This document shows positions 21,283 to 33,812 of a DNA stretch of 64,000 nt, one piece after another. Source of the DNA: Didymella arachidicola. Taxonomy: Eukaryota; Ascomycota; Dothideomycetes; Pleosporales; Didymellaceae. Numbering within the stretch: the first letter of the stretch is position 1; every line of letters begins with the position of its first letter. Below the pieces are notes generated by a model, which did no database searches, had not been told where the DNA came from, and saw nothing but the letters and a program-made list of their open reading frames with translations. A program made the position numbers and the translations under genes. The stretch spans positions 930,001 through 994,000 of the forward strand of contig CM049990.2 in the NCBI GenBank assembly GCA_016630955.3, read 5' to 3'.

Positions 21283-22621
21283 GGTGAGCTGGTTTGAGAA
21301 GCTTGTAATGTGGTGCGTTGCTTCTCTAGGCCAAGGGCCTCCTTAAGTAGCATGCTGAAGTTGCCCTTTGTGGTCTGTGTCGCTGTGCCGATATGATCCC
21401 CAGATGTACTCAACCACGAGACTTCCCGCCTTGCCGAAACCTAATGGGTCCGATATTGCCCCAGATTGACCGTCGACCAAAGCGTGCACTGACGGCGCAC
21501 CGGTTAAATGCAGCACAACGTCAGCCACTATGGGCTTGTCGCAGGTTTGAAGATTCATGAAAGCAACTCTTTACTCTAAGAGCACCTGGTCTTTTGTCAT
21601 TTATCGATGTCTGACGTAGTGGCGTCGAGTTGCATTCGCATGCCTTCGCATGCTCGCCTGATACTTGACCTTCTGATCAGCCTCCAATTACGATGGTGGC
21701 GGAATTGTAACAATTACTGAACTAACTGCATCTAAGGCACTGCCAAAGCTCGTCTCTCGTCAGTCATGGGCGACCGCTCAAGGAGCATGCTGCTGCACGT
21801 GACGATGCGGACTAAGGCGAACTGGTGAGCCTGCGAAATGAGCAGATGAGCAAGGGCTGTGAGACGTACCAGTATGGCTGGGCAGTTGTCTGCACGTGCA
21901 TCTCGGGATTGAATGGCTCGTTACAGGTGGTGAAGGTAGATAAACAAGAATTAATCGAGTCGGACGCTTTTCACTTCGCCAAGGCTTTGGAGACAGGTAA
22001 TGTTTCAGGTGGATTCGTAGAGGGGATTGCGCGTGAGACTGTTGGATTCGACGGCGGTGCTGTCATCAGTGTTGCTATGAGACTTTCTCCAAAGGTCTTC
22101 AGGTGACTCTAAGGCATATGATTGGGCTTCGTCAGAGATTTTGTATTCCTGTTCAATCCCAGTGGTCTGCCTTGCGCAGCTGGCGGACCTGTCCGTGACC
22201 CTAGCAGAGTCTAGGACGGCTCTACCATCACTGCCTCCAGACTTCCTTATGCACTGATAGCTGTTCTTGTGATGCAGGTCGTGCTAGCCAAAGCGGCGGG
22301 AAGCCTGGTCTGTAATGTGGAGGAAGGGGGATATTTTAAGTCGGCTGGGCTGGAGTTGCTTGATCCTGAGTCGCTTGAGGTTGCTGCAGTGCTGGAGAGG
22401 CTAGACCAATCAGGTAGTGTGTTTCTGTGCCGAGCCCAAACCATGGTGTTCAGACACTAAGATAGTTTCACTCCCGGTTCGATGGAACTCATGTATATGA
22501 AATTCATCAGGGTGCTCGAGCGATTGGAACGCTGGTAATTCAGTCATAGGAGGATCCAAGTCGGGTTCGTAACACTCTAGCTGTTCCGCTCCGTCGACAG
22601 GCTCTAGAATGAAAGACGCAT
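21283..22621. other. Intergenic, no supported gene
   Basis: 1.3 kb upstream of the LPMO. A plus-strand frame at 21825-22106 (non-ATG start) and short minus-strand frames in 22247-22444 are open but match nothing I recognise. They could be remnants of a decayed gene, but the evidence is too weak to annotate. Confidence 0.45.
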
Positions 22622-23464
22622 TCAACCCAGGGTTTTCATCAGTTCGAATGCATTGGCAAACTCTGTGTAGTCCCACTCCTCTTCGTCTGGTGCGAAACGC
22701 GAGCCAGCGTACTCTTCTCTTGGAATGCTGTTCGGAGAAGGCTCGATCTCAAGGTGCAAACAGTCGCGCAGTCGTTCGTCAGGAAAATTGCTTCTCTCCA
22801 GCATCCATTCTGCAGCAAGCTCGATGCGTCGGTCAGCAGTCCGGCCCCCTAAATCGAAGAACGCTGGCCGCCATGTAGGAGGAACCTCTCTAAGGCTATC
22901 GTCTTGTCGAACCACGGTGGCTGGCTTCATTGGCACGGCGATGCTTTCAATGTTAGGAAACTGTGTGAGCATCTTCCCTCCGCTGTCCAGAATAGCGGGC
23001 CAGAAACGATTCCTCCATCCGTGGCTGGTTGTGTCAAGATCTCTAGTATCGAGGATGCGGTAGGCTGCCTCTGTGGTACACGTGGCATACCGGACAAGCT
23101 GGCGATAAGTGATTGTCAAATTCGCTTTGCCCAAAAGCCATGTTCGGAAGGTGTTATCGCCGTACAGGACCGGGGCACATTCAGCATGCAGCTGCCGGCA
23201 GGATCGCAAGAGACCTATCGAAACCTGCTCATACACGCCCACTGGATCTGCTGCGCCTGATCCTCTGTAACGAACGATCTTTGATTTCAGTCTGGGCTGT
23301 GGCCGATACGGATCTGTGTTGTAGATAAATATGGCGCCGGTGACGTGGAAAGCATACGCATAGATGATATCGCGCAGCTCCCGTGGAAGGTCAAGAAGGC
23401 TGATCCGGCACGGGTCGTCTTTGTATGATTGAGACCACTCTGTAGAAAGCTCTGAGCCAGCCAT
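22622..23464 (-). CDS. F-box-like (2EXR-type) protein of unknown target
   Basis: Single exon, 280 residues, ATG at 23464. Near the N-terminus it reads SLLDLPRELRDIIYAYAFHV, the L-P-x-E-L-R-x-x-I-Y motif of the large F-box-like/2EXR families of Dothideomycetes. A second typical block is GLLRSCRQLHAECAPVLYGDNTF, where residues reach the L-x-x-x-C-R-Q-x-x-x-E signature. The rest is variable. Such proteins may bind Skp1 and recruit substrates for ubiquitination, but for most there is no experimental proof. It stands alone between gene-poor stretches. Confidence 0.75.
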   Translation of the reverse strand: MAGSELSTEWSQSYKDDPCRISLLDLPRELRDIIYAYAFHVTGAIFIYNTDPYRPQPRLKSKIVRYRGSGAADPVGVYEQVSIGLLRSCRQLHAECAPVLYGDNTFRTWLLGKANLTITYRQLVRYATCTTEAAYRILDTRDLDTTSHGWRNRFWPAILDSGGKMLTQFPNIESIAVPMKPATVVRQDDSLREVPPTWRPAFFDLGGRTADRRIELAAEWMLERSNFPDERLRDCLHLEIEPSPNSIPREEYAGSRFAPDEEEWDYTEFANAFELMKTLG

Positions 23465-25010
23465 TTTTCTCTTTAATTTCGGGTGTCAAGGGGGCGTGGA
23501 AATGTGAGGACGCAGAACGTGCGGTATTGCTCCGAGATCCGGGGTGAGTATTGGACTAACTACTTTTGACGCACGGGGCGGCAACACACGACATTCCGGC
23601 TCCACCTTCGCCCTTTCTACAATCACACACAAAAGTGAACCAGTCTCAGAAAGGTACCTGGTTCTAATCAGTTCACGCTCGCTTGCCTTTTTGTCATATA
23701 AAAAGACATGTAGCAAACAAAAATTGCGCCAGTGATGGCCCACGTAGAGCCATCAGACAAAACCAGTCCCGCACTGTACGATGCAGCTGATCCATGCCGG
23801 TCGCGCGGCTTCAGGTGCCCGCGGACCCTGGCAGGTAAGTTTTGGGAGCAGGAAGAACGGCGACGACCGGAGGCATCTTATACATGGTATTTGAATAAGG
23901 CAGCAGAGAGTGAACACGTGAGAGCACGTGAGCTTGAAGCCTAGGAGCGGACACGTGCGAAGAGCCGCTTGGTTGTGCAGACACAGGATGAAAGACTAGA
24001 AACCGGTGCTTGTGGCGAGCGAGGTCTCCTGGCTCTTGTGCCTGATGAACGTTACCAGTAAGCCACGGGCTGAAGTTGTCACTGAATGGTTTTCAGGGCA
24101 CTTATCCTTCTCCCACCTTTACGAGGATTGTCTTCCTTTCTCTATTCAGTTTGAGTGTGTTCCTAGAAAAGGCTCAGAGGAGAATATGGAAACTAACAGT
24201 CAAGAGCCGCCAGCGCTTGAAGGCCCCCAAGCCTTGATACTGGATCTCATTTGGTCTGTGTGTGAATGAGGAGGGGGGGGGGGGGGGGGGGTTCAGGCTG
24301 CAGTCCAACCTACGACCGTCCCGGATGTTGAAGGCCGCCTTCCATCGCGACATGGCGCTGGAGAGCCATAAAATTTGTGTGCAGCTTCCATCAGTTACGG
24401 TTGCAGTCACGTCAGGCTATCTCTCAGAGCACTGGACGCTCATTTGGGCAATGTCGCAGTGTCCGAAAAGCTGTTCATAAAAATTCCTGCCAACGTGTTC
24501 CTCCGATCAAACCTCAAACTGACCTCCAGATATGTCAGGTCAAAGATACTTCGAAAAGAGTGACATTGTCGAGATGTCTGTGGCCAATATTCGGTTCGGC
24601 ACTCATTGAGCCTATACGTGATTCATTGAAACGTCCTGACGATATTCTTAGAATCGGAAGGGACATGAACACAATATCTTCGAGGGTAGAAGAGGTTTCA
24701 GTTCCCTTATTACTTCCCGGCTACGTCTCCAGCCTGTGATTCTTTGCCGAAAAGACCGAAGAAGGCGTGAGTGGCAAGCAGGGGTTGGGCAGTGCTGAAC
24801 ACGTTCATCTGTAACGATGTGTGAGTTATTGACCAGCTCGCAGGTCACAGGGAAGTAGATCACTGAGAAGAATGTGAGGCATACAGTAGCTTTAGAATTA
24901 TGTTTCGCAGCCTGATAATACTCTTATGGCTACGGAGATCATGACACCTAGAATGTCAGGTCAAAGAAACCCGAATCTTGCAACACTTTCTTCCATTTGC
25001 TCTGTCGCAC
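23465..25010. other. Intergenic, no supported gene
   Basis: 1.5 kb between two minus-strand genes. It includes the 19-bp G run listed separately. Short frames on both strands (for example 24377-24739 plus) are unconvincing. Confidence 0.5.
24273..24291 (+). repeat. Homopolymer run of 19 G
   Basis: Uninterrupted G from 24273 to 24291, flanked by GA on the left and TTCAGG on the right. It could form a G-quadruplex and is prone to length errors in sequencing. Confidence 0.95.
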
Positions 25011-27254
25011 CTAGCGACGCTCTTGAAGCCAGTCATTTGTTTCACTCCACAGCGTTTTGGTCTGCTGCGAGATCTTACTTCCAGAGCCCTTGACGCCGGC
25101 AAAGACGGCGTCCCATAAGCTGAAAGCTGTGCGGAGATCGTGTTCGAAGGCCTCAGACTGTGGGAAGTAACGAGTGGATACCGTCTCGATAACCCGCTCT
25201 TTCGACTCTTTTGATGTGGGCTCAGGGTCATTTGTGAGCTCGTCGAAGTATGACTTGACGCCAATACCCAGCGCACAGTTGTTTGGAAGATGAAATGGTA
25301 GCCTCGTGACCAGAGTCCTCCAAGGAATAGCCTCTCTATGGCAACAACCGGTCAAGGCCATGTTGGTGGTAGTAGCCTCCACGAGGTCCCGCAGTGTTTG
25401 CCGCACAAGGTTCACGATCGATCCGTAGCCGAGCAAATGCTGGCTGAGAGGGCCTGTGAAACCGATCGGCTTATGCTGGAGGTCCCCAAGGGCGGCAACG
25501 CGCGAGATTAGCATGTTCGCGCGTTGGTCCTTGGCATTTCCACGCATAGGCGCTCCATTGTACGGAAACATGCTGATATCTCCGTTCAGATTTTCCAGCC
25601 GGAGCAGCTCTACGGCGAGCACAGCACTTTCTTCAAGCTCCGCATTGTCCAGCGAAGCAATAGTCTGCCAAAGAACGAGTCCCCAAGGAGTCAAGTTGTG
25701 TTTGGCATCGACATACTCACGTACGGCGAGGAATCGCCATATTGAGTTGTACAGAATCTCGTCTGGCGTGGAGAGGAGATTGTTCGGTTCTTTCTTCGCA
25801 ACAGTATTGGCGACAAATTCATCGCTGGCCAACGCCAAGATAGCAGATCCAAGTGGCCCACTGCCCTCGTTGCTTGATATCACATCCCTGAAAGTAGCTT
25901 CTTTCACGTTCCATGTCTCTGCTATAGCTTGATACTCAGGCAGATCCCTTATAGAGATTTCCTTCTTCTGTGGTTTGCCAGTCGCTGCATCAGGAAACCA
26001 ACATGTCTGTTCCAGCCCCTTCACCCTGTACCAGTGGTGGAGTGGCGTTGAGAGCAAGCTGAGAGCTGCCGTACGTAGTGGCGTAATTTTCGATGTGACG
26101 AGCTTCTGATATTCTGGCGACACACCTCCGTCGATAGGAGGCTGGTCGAAGATCTCGCAGGATGTACGCCATTGCAAAAGCCGTGAGTTGATGATACCCT
26201 CAGACTGTAGGTAGTGTAGCTCGTCGGAGAGGTGCTGACCTAAGAACTGATTTGCGTCGGATGGCATCTGACTGCTGTTCAAAGGCTCAACTTTGCCCCC
26301 TTGAGCAAGGATAGGGTGGTTCTTGACTGCCAACCTAGCCCTTTGATATCTGTCGACGTAGTCCCCGTTTCGAGGATCGTCTTTGTTGGTAACCACAACT
26401 GAGTATCCACTTCTCCCGCTACTCATAGTGATCATCTTGATCGCGGCGTACGGCTTGAGCAGGTCAGTCCTGTTTGGCGAGCTCAGGTTGGGCAAGGTTG
26501 GTAGGAATGGGGTCCCGGCGAGGAGTAATGCATCGACGAAGTTGTCCTCGGAGATCCTACCGCTACCAGCAAATCTCTCGAGGTCAGCAATGCACCTCGC
26601 TCGCTCTGTCCAACTGAAGGTCTTGTCGTTGTCGTCGAAGTTCCAATTTGTTATGATCTTGTCGCAGTCAAAAAGCAGAAGCTCTGATGAGCCCGCTATA
26701 GCGTTAACGAAGTTCATTTTCGAGAGGTACGCCAACTAAACCCGTTAGTGATGATCTGCCCCTGCCTGACGAACTCGTACCTGGGCCCATGCACTGTAAG
26801 GCGCGACTAAGAAGTCGATCTGGCGCTCATTCAGTGTAGACTGCAGGGCGCCGTACAAATCTTCAGGTGTAACGTATGTCGACTGTCCGAACTTGGCGAC
26901 TGAGGCCTCCGCCTGATTGCTGTCATACAAGTTCCAAGCCAATGTGTTCACACCAGCCTCGTGCTGCTTCTGCTGGAATGGGTCGTCTGGCTTTGTTATG
27001 TCTAACCCACTGAAGACAAAATAAGGCGTAATCCGAAGCTTCTCGAATGTATCCAGGTCCTCCTTGATCCATTGCTTCATGCCCAGTGGCAGACCGCCGA
27101 GTGCAGGAACGAGTGGTTCTCTTGCGCGAGGACGGCTGAGAATACGACGTTGGAGATAATGGGCGGCTTCGATGGCTACTTTGCAGTCACTAAGTTCCTG
27201 GAGCTCACTGCGCTCCTCGATATTGGCGTTCCATGCGTCGAAGTCGCGAATCAT
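25011..27254 (-). CDS. MKT1: Mkt1-type post-transcriptional regulator (XPG-like fold)
   Basis: Two exons (27254-26781 and 26735-25011) across a 45-bp intron (GTACGA...TTAG); 732 residues. The N-terminal part resembles XPG/FEN1 nucleases: VAIEAAHYLQRRIL stands where active nucleases have an Asp, and ITPYFVFSGLDI follows. An XPG-I-like block (LNERQIDFLVAPYSAWAQLAYL, SSELLLFDCDKIITNWNFDD) continues to DNFVDALLLAGTPFLPTLP. Several catalytic acids are replaced, so it is expected to be nuclease-dead, like yeast Mkt1. The second half (SLLSTPLHHWYRVKGLEQTC; DEILYNSIWRFLAVREYVDA) fits the Mkt1 N and C domains. Yeast Mkt1 acts with Pbp1 on polysomes and controls mRNA-level traits. The ATG at 27254 opens MIRDFDAW; upstream in-frame codons lack an ATG. 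Divergent from the dioxygenase gene. Confidence 0.85.
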
Positions 27255-27746
27255 CGTGGTCGGCGCGTGCGCTGTTTGTTTGGGGTCGGACGTTCGGCAG
27301 GAGGTAATCACGCACGGTCTTTGGAGTAATGTAAACCTGGGATACCTGTTCGATATATATGCGAGTCCGGCAGCGAGGTTGTTATAGAGATAGACCGCTG
27401 GGTAATGATTGCGGGGTGTTGATGGTCAACCTGAAATTGAAGGTCCAAGCACAAGAGCTTCCCGCCCGCTTGCTGAACCCTGTCGACCCTTGTCCGTTTC
27501 CGTTCTTAGTTCAGGAACATGGGGAGCAAAGTCCCGCCGATAAGAGAAGCTGCATCAAGTCAACTTCGGCTGCTGACTCTCGACTGCGTTCGGAACTGGG
27601 ACTGGTGTCTCTGTAATTCAGAAGTGAACAACGTAAGCAGCCTTAACTGTGCTGTCAGCGACAACGTCACAGTCGACTGAGCCCCTCCAGAGCAAGCCAT
27701 AACAATCAAACCCTCTCCTGTGGATGACCGATAGGCGGACTACGAA
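27255..27746. promoter_or_regulatory. Divergent promoter region of MKT1 and the dioxygenase
   Basis: 492 bp shared by two divergent genes. A palindromic TATATAT element at about 27354-27360 lies about 100 bp from the MKT1 ATG and reads the same on both strands. No gene is seen. Confidence 0.45.
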
Positions 27747-28924
27747 ATGGAGGACACTGACATACCTGTGATTGACATTTCGAATCCTAGCGAAGACGTG
27801 GCGCGTCAAGTTCTGGAAGCTGCATCGACTCACGGGTTCCTTTTCATCAAGAATGACGGCGTGACAATACCACCTCAGGACATAGATGATATGTTCAAGC
27901 TTGTCCGTCCTTACAGCATAATGTTATGCAAGATGCGCTGACGTCAATCAGTCCAAAGAGTTCTTCAGTTACAGTGATGACCACAAATCCGAGTACGCAA
28001 TCCACTCAGACAAAGCTGGTGGCATCAATCGCGGCTGGGTCAAGATGGCTGGCGAATCTCTTGATCCAGAAGGCCAAAAGGTGAGCCAGAGTCCTATGTA
28101 TAGAATTACAGCATCCTTTCCATTGCGGCTTCGCAGCTGCATCTTTCCCGCTGCACTTTCATGCTGTATCATCCTAGTTGATATCCTGACACCACTTTCA
28201 GCAAGGAGACCCAAAAGAAGCATTCAACATCGGCCCTCCACAGCCAAACCTCCAGCCTCTGCCAACACCCTTATCTACTTCATCACCGCTAATCCTCCGC
28301 TTCCAAAACGCGTGCCACACGCTGTGCACACAAATCCTCTCCCTCCTCGGCACGGCCCTCGAAACCCAAGACCCCTCATACTTCGCTCGGCGACACGACC
28401 AATCCCAAGGGCCCTCAGGCACAATCTTCCGGCTCCTCTACTATCCCTCCAGCAGCACATCCAGCGAATCCCAAATCCGCGCAGGCGCACACTCCGACTA
28501 CGGCTCACTCACGCTCCTCTTCCGTCTGCCGGGACAATCAGGCCTCGAGCTCTTCTCGCCCTCTTCACAGACCTGGGTGCCCGTGCCTGTGAACCCGTCT
28601 ACGTCTCTTCGTTCTCCGCCAATACTCGTCAACATCGGCGACCTGCTGTCGTTCTGGACTGGCGGCATGCTGAAGAGCACCGTGCATCGTGTGACATTCA
28701 GCGGCGGGGGTGAGCGGTATAGTATGGCGTATTTCTGCCACCCGCTAGATAAGGCGAGACTGGAGAGGGTTGAGAGCAGGGTATTGGATAAGGGGGATGG
28801 GGCGAAGGGGAGGGAGGAGTTGAGGGGCCAGAGGAAGAGGTTGGGGCTTAGCGAGGATGGGGTGGAGGTGTTGACGGCGAAGGAGCATTTGGATAGAAGG
28901 CTGAAGGTTACATATGGGCTGTGA
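27747..28924 (+). CDS. 2-oxoglutarate/Fe(II)-dependent dioxygenase (isopenicillin-N-synthase-like)
   Basis: Three exons (27747-27902, 27952-28080, 28202-28924), introns of 49 and 121 bp; 335 residues. The N-terminal DIOX_N block (DIPVIDISN, ASTHGFLFIKNDGV) is followed by GINRGWVKMAGE. The iron ligands are His192 and Asp194 (GAHSDYGSLTLL) and His257 (STVHRV). Arg267 and Ser269 (RYSMAYF) bind 2-oxoglutarate. The complete facial triad suggests an active enzyme. Fungal members hydroxylate or desaturate small molecules and secondary metabolites; the substrate is unknown. The first intron uses a GTCCGT donor, less usual but the only one that preserves FKL-SKEFFSYSD. It is convergent with the Dpb11 gene, 185 bp away. 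Confidence 0.9.
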
Positions 28925-29109
28925 GGTGGATGGGTGATGCTTGGGCAAGTTCAGCGAGAAGGGATGGTTATCCCTTTGATCATGTATGAGTGTACCCGTG
29001 CGTCCTCTATGTGCGCGCAAAATCCATAACGCGCCACGCTGTGCTTGTGTTGCGTATCATCAGTGTCTCCGCCAAAAGTCGTATATTCCGTCTTTGCGCG
29101 TGCTCGTTC

Positions 29110-31946
29110 TTAGAAACCAGGTCTCCTCTTCCTTCCCGCTCTGCTAGTCATCCCGCCCTCGCTCGGCCCATCCATCGCACCGCCGATAGCCTTGACAGGT
29201 ACACTCCTCTCTTTCAGCGTACCGCCTAGCTTCTTGATCATCGCCTCTCTCGCTTTGGCAGCACCGGGACTGTCCCAGCCCAACTCCTGGCTAGGTTGAT
29301 ACTCGTTGATGACGACCGTCTCATCTTCATCTTCGGCGTCGAGCCCAAGATTACCAGAGCTAGTATCCCCTGCGGATCCGATTGAGCGGGTAGACGTTGC
29401 GCGACCCAGCTGTCGGCGTCGACGGCGCTTCTCATCAGCTTGATCTTCAGGCGTAGGCGCTTCCTTTCGATTTGAGCGTAGCTTGCTGAGGAGGTCAGAG
29501 TAGTCCTTTTCTTCTTCCAGTTGCTGAACCGGGCGCTGAGGTCCAGGCACCGGAACTGGTGGCTCTGACAGCGCTGGTATAACAGAGTCAGGTGAAGGTT
29601 CTCGAGTTTGTCTCGTAGTGCGCGGTGCGGGCGCGGCTCTGATCAGGGACTCGGCAGATGAACTTCTCTGTCTGACTCTAGGCTTGCCATCGGGAGCTGA
29701 TCCTGTAGACGATGTGGACGGACATCGCGGGGAATTAGGATCAATGTCCTGTAGTGGCATCGACGTAGTGCCGTCAAAGCCTCCGAAGGCCTCGTCAGTG
29801 TCAAATGCGCGGGAAGTGCGAGTACTTTCTGCTGGCAGCGTGAGATGGTCTATTATAGAAGCGGGGGTTGCATCCGCTGAAGGAGCAAGATCAAGAGGTC
29901 TAAGTTTTTGTGGCCCTCGTGCACGAGAATGTTGTGGCTTTGTCACGATCCTTGGTGCATCTTTACGTTCGTTTGCTTGAGACTTTGATGCAACTTGTTT
30001 CTCGGGCACAGGCACAGGCCTTTCAGCCAGCTGCGGCTTTGGCCTCGTCTTCTGAGGCTGCCGTGGTGCCAGCGTGTTCAGAATGTAATTGCCGAAAGGC
30101 TGTAATGCACCTGTGCGTAAACACTCCCATAGCCATTCTGCGTGCACAACTGGGATGCGCCTGTCGGAGGCAAACTTGAGTTTTGGTGGGGCTGGTCTGC
30201 GGCTATTACAGACGATGACCGAGGTTTTGGCGTGCAGTTGTTCGTCATATACGGCACCTGTCAAATTGTCAGTTGAATGTCAACCAGTATTGAAGGGAGA
30301 TTATTCCCGTACCTACGAGTGTAACAGCTTTCGTCACATGCAGCAGCTCGATGCCAGAAAATCCCGTCGAGTTTACAGTTAGACCAGAAAACCCTGTGAT
30401 GTCAGCATAACCGAAAATGACATTTGCGCAGGGCGAAAAGCTTACCATTGATGCTAAGCTTATCGAAAGGTCGACTCAGAACGTCGTCAGTGGGGTCTAC
30501 TAGGCGCTTCCCATAGAGACAGCGCTCAACCCACCAATTAGTAACAAGGTTCATTATGGAGCCGGCGCGCTCCGGAAGCGATCCAGACACAACATCGACC
30601 TCAACATCGTGCGGTATCACCAGATATCCACGTCTAAGATCCGATGAAGGGTGTCTCTCCAGATCATCGCCGCTTACGACACGCGCGCCGTTCTTGTCTA
30701 GGTGGGATTTTAGAATGTTGGTCTGTAAAGATGTCAGCGTGGCCTATCAAATTCGATAATGCAACATACTTTGTCTAGGTCGAAACCGTGAATGACTATG
30801 ATGCGACTCTGAAATATGCCTTCGCCTTGTTCTAGTCCTGCTGGCCGTGATGGAGCGGCGGCGGCGGGTAGTTGGGTAGCAGCCTCCTCGGCATCGTCGG
30901 CATGAGGTATCTCGACGTCGTCAGCTGGGATTGCAGGCGAGTTTGCGTGCGGCGTGGTCTGTTTGAACAGGTTGTCTTCTTTCCATTCGTCCTCTTCATT
31001 CTTGCCTTGATCACCAGGTTGTGTGGTGATCTCAGCCCACAGTGCATCACCTTGAGTCCCGAGCTTTGTGCTTGCAGCACGCCGTAGCTTCCGTCGATTC
31101 GGGTTGAGCGGTTGAGGCTCTTCAGTGTCCCGCGTGCGCTTGCCGGCTGCTGGTGAAGGATGCTCGATGCGGATCCATGCGTCCTTCCCGCGCTCTTCCG
31201 TAGGCAGTGTGGGGTTGTAGAGCGCCTCCTCCAGAACCATCCCCCGCTCAAGGCTGTGCTCGAGCCACTCCAGAGTAACAATCTTCATTCGCCAATTAAG
31301 TGCGTGTTCGTACTTCTTGCCATTCGGAGCAGCGGCAATGAGGTGGGTAACGCTCTTGGTGAGATCGCCGTGGTACTCAGCCCCGTTCTGATCGACTGTC
31401 TCTTGAATGTACTTCCGCCGTTCCGCTGTATGCTGTCAGCCTACAGTCACATGGCGGACATTTGCAGGGGCTGTACGGTGGTCGAAGCCCGTAAGGCAGA
31501 TTTTGAGTCCAAAGAATGTTGGCAGACGATACTGCTTCTCTAAGCCCGCCACGTCCATGTTGTCGTCGCCCTCCATCCAGACCTCGCGTAGCGCCTCCAG
31601 CCATCCCGGCGACAAGACCTTGACGTCCTCTCGAAGCTTGGCGACATATTTGTATTTGGCGCTGTCCGTATTGCCGGCGATAAGATGCGTTACGTCAGAG
31701 GTAAGGTCGAGCTTGATGGTCGCGCCCATCTGCGCGCCGATAGCCGAGAGCTCTGCCTGTCTACCTGTGAGTTGCTGGCACAGATAGAGAGTAAAGATTA
31801 CCTACGCGCTGCTCATGCGGCAGGGCGGTGCAGCACAGGATGGCGCCCGCCAGGGGCAGTTGGCCGGTCCCTACACATTGCTGTAAGTTCATGTTCGCAA
31901 ATGCTGCGTAGGCAGACTCACCATAGTGCCCGTCGGTCGCATCCAT
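29110..31946 (-). CDS. rad4: BRCT replication-initiation and checkpoint protein, Dpb11/Rad4(Cut5)/TopBP1 type
   Basis: Seven exons (31946-31922, 31870-31806, 31756-31477, 31425-30770, 30722-30446, 30393-30313, 30257-29110); 843 residues with all phases matching. BRCT1 starts at PLAGAILCCTALPHEQR and runs through LTSDVTHLIAG and EDVKVLSPGWLEAL. BRCT2 begins FGLKICLTGFDH and includes LTKSVTHLIAAAPNGKKY and MKIVTLEWLEHSLERGMVLE. BRCT3 (IIVIHGFDLDK...NWWVERCLYGKRLV) and BRCT4 (GFSGLTVNSTGFSGIELLHV...RIPVVHAEWLWECLRTG) follow. The C-terminal 300 residues are disordered, with SQ/SP sites and a basic end. Four BRCT domains in two pairs define Dpb11/Rad4, which links CDK-phosphorylated Sld3 and Sld2 in origin firing and activates the ATR-type kinase. 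The very short first exon (8 codons) and the exon 3/4 junction are the least certain parts. Confidence 0.88.
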
Positions 31947-33812
31947 GTCAGTGATGCCGCACACGGCAGTCGCGGTGTCGTGTGCTGCCAACACGCCGGG
32001 AGGGAAGTCGCGTCCTGCCGGGCCTAGCTTGAACGCGTCGTGCGGGGGACGTGCTCACGTGCACCGTCCCTCGCTCACAGCCCTCACAGCCCTGCCCAGC
32101 TTTTGCTCTGCGCCAGGCGCGGGCAGATCTTGCTGCTCTTCCGCCTGCGATCCGAGCAGCGCCACGAAAAGTCTTCCCTGCCTACGGTCGGATATCCACC
32201 ATGGCGCATGCCCCTCTTGATGACGACGCCCATCGAGGTGCCCGACAAAACGTGCGCTGATCACTCTGCTTTCTCCAGTATCTCCAGATCCAGATCCCCA
32301 AACGCGGATCGTTGCGTTTCTAGGCCACTTTTGTTTTTCTGTGCGTCCCAAAGTGGGCTGTAACCTGCACGATGCTGACACCGGGCAACCTGCCAATCCT
32401 GCCAACCCAGATAGATGAAACATAGACTTGCCTCACACGTTCAGTAGCTTGGTCGTCGATTGCAAGGGCACGAGATGTGCAAGAATCAAGAAACTGCGCC
32501 CGCCTGCTTGTGCGAGCGTGCCACCAGTGATTTGCTCTGCAGTCGACTTGGCTGTTTATGGTCTTCTCTCGTCATTACTCTTCGTGACTGATCGCTAGCC
32601 CAAGTCAGTTTGAGGTGGTCTTTGTCTTTCTCAGCAGTGGCTCAGCACCCACGTAGACTTCCGAGGCACTGCTCCCCGACCTCGTTCGGACGCTTGAAGG
32701 CTGCACAGTCCACTACTGTGTAGAGCTTAGAGGTGCATACTGTGGTACGAGGCTTGAGACCGCGAGCGCTGCCCTGCCGAGCAACCCGTGATAGGATCGC
32801 TGGATTCGAGCACTGACGAACAGGGCCCCTGGCAACTGGGGCCCTGCAGCGCGTCAGTCTTGATCGAGGCTTGGTGGTTCTGCTGATGTCATGGCCGTCC
32901 GAGCACTCCGCAGCAACCGATGCACCGTCCTCCAAATCTACAGTGTAAATTGACCTTCGAGTCCGCGGTGGGGTGTAATGCCGAAGAGACTCCCGCCAGC
33001 GCCTGTCGTAATGGTGCGCACTGCGTCAAGAGCGCACAATTTTTACGAATATCTACTCGCCGAGTCGCTGCGAGCCTGTTGACCGCAGATTCACACACCT
33101 CCGTCGCGATCCCACTGCTGCGAACCCCGCCGACCGTGCTCGAGAAGGCCCGCGTCATCTGGCTCTACCACGCCAACTATACCGTTATTCCCTGCCCGAC
33201 GCATTACAGACGGCACGCCCAGCATCCGCCTTGAATTTGTAAGGGCTATCCGCTGCTCTTCACGTCAACGCAGCCCAAAACCCCTGTGGTCCCTGGCCTA
33301 GTATCCTCCGTCTTGTCAATGTCCTGACCGAATTCCCTCTGTCCGTTCCCACGCGCCAGCGCATCTCTCCAGAACAGGGAATACCCGACACATCCGCCGC
33401 ATCGGCACTCTTACCGCTCCACAGGTCATTGCTGGCTGCAACTTGCTGATCCCTCTAAACACTTGCAATGCAACCACACGCACAGCAATAAACTTTTTTC
33501 GACGTGTAAGTGCCTCTCCCCTGTCTCATTTCCCCATAGTCTCTTCACCGCGTTCGGGCACTTTGTTTCGCCAGGCCTAAGCCTGCGTTGTCCCTTCCCA
33601 AAGCGTTGACATGGGTCCTGTTATGTTACCTTGACCTGCCTTGCCCAGGACCTCCTTTGTAACACGCATTTGATTCTCCTGAGTTACACACACCCTCCCG
33701 TGTCTTAATTCAGGCTTTTGCCGATACATAAGTCACCGTGCATCCTGCATGTTGCTGCAAGACACTGTCGATACGTCTTCCAGTAATTGGCGTCACTAAC
33801 GCCGACCTCGCC
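31947..33812. promoter_or_regulatory. Long divergent intergenic space
   Basis: 1.9 kb between the divergent Dpb11 and alpha-arrestin genes. No coding block. A GTAAGT at 33506 with TTAATTCAG ending at about 33715 could be a 5' UTR intron of the alpha-arrestin gene, which is common in genes with long leaders. This is inferred from splice-site shape only. Confidence 0.4.

Noticed and set aside
21825..22106. 93-codon plus-strand frame upstream of the LPMO
   Set aside because: No ATG start at the boundary and no family match. The opposite strand is equally open apart from one stop, so the coding strand cannot be decided.
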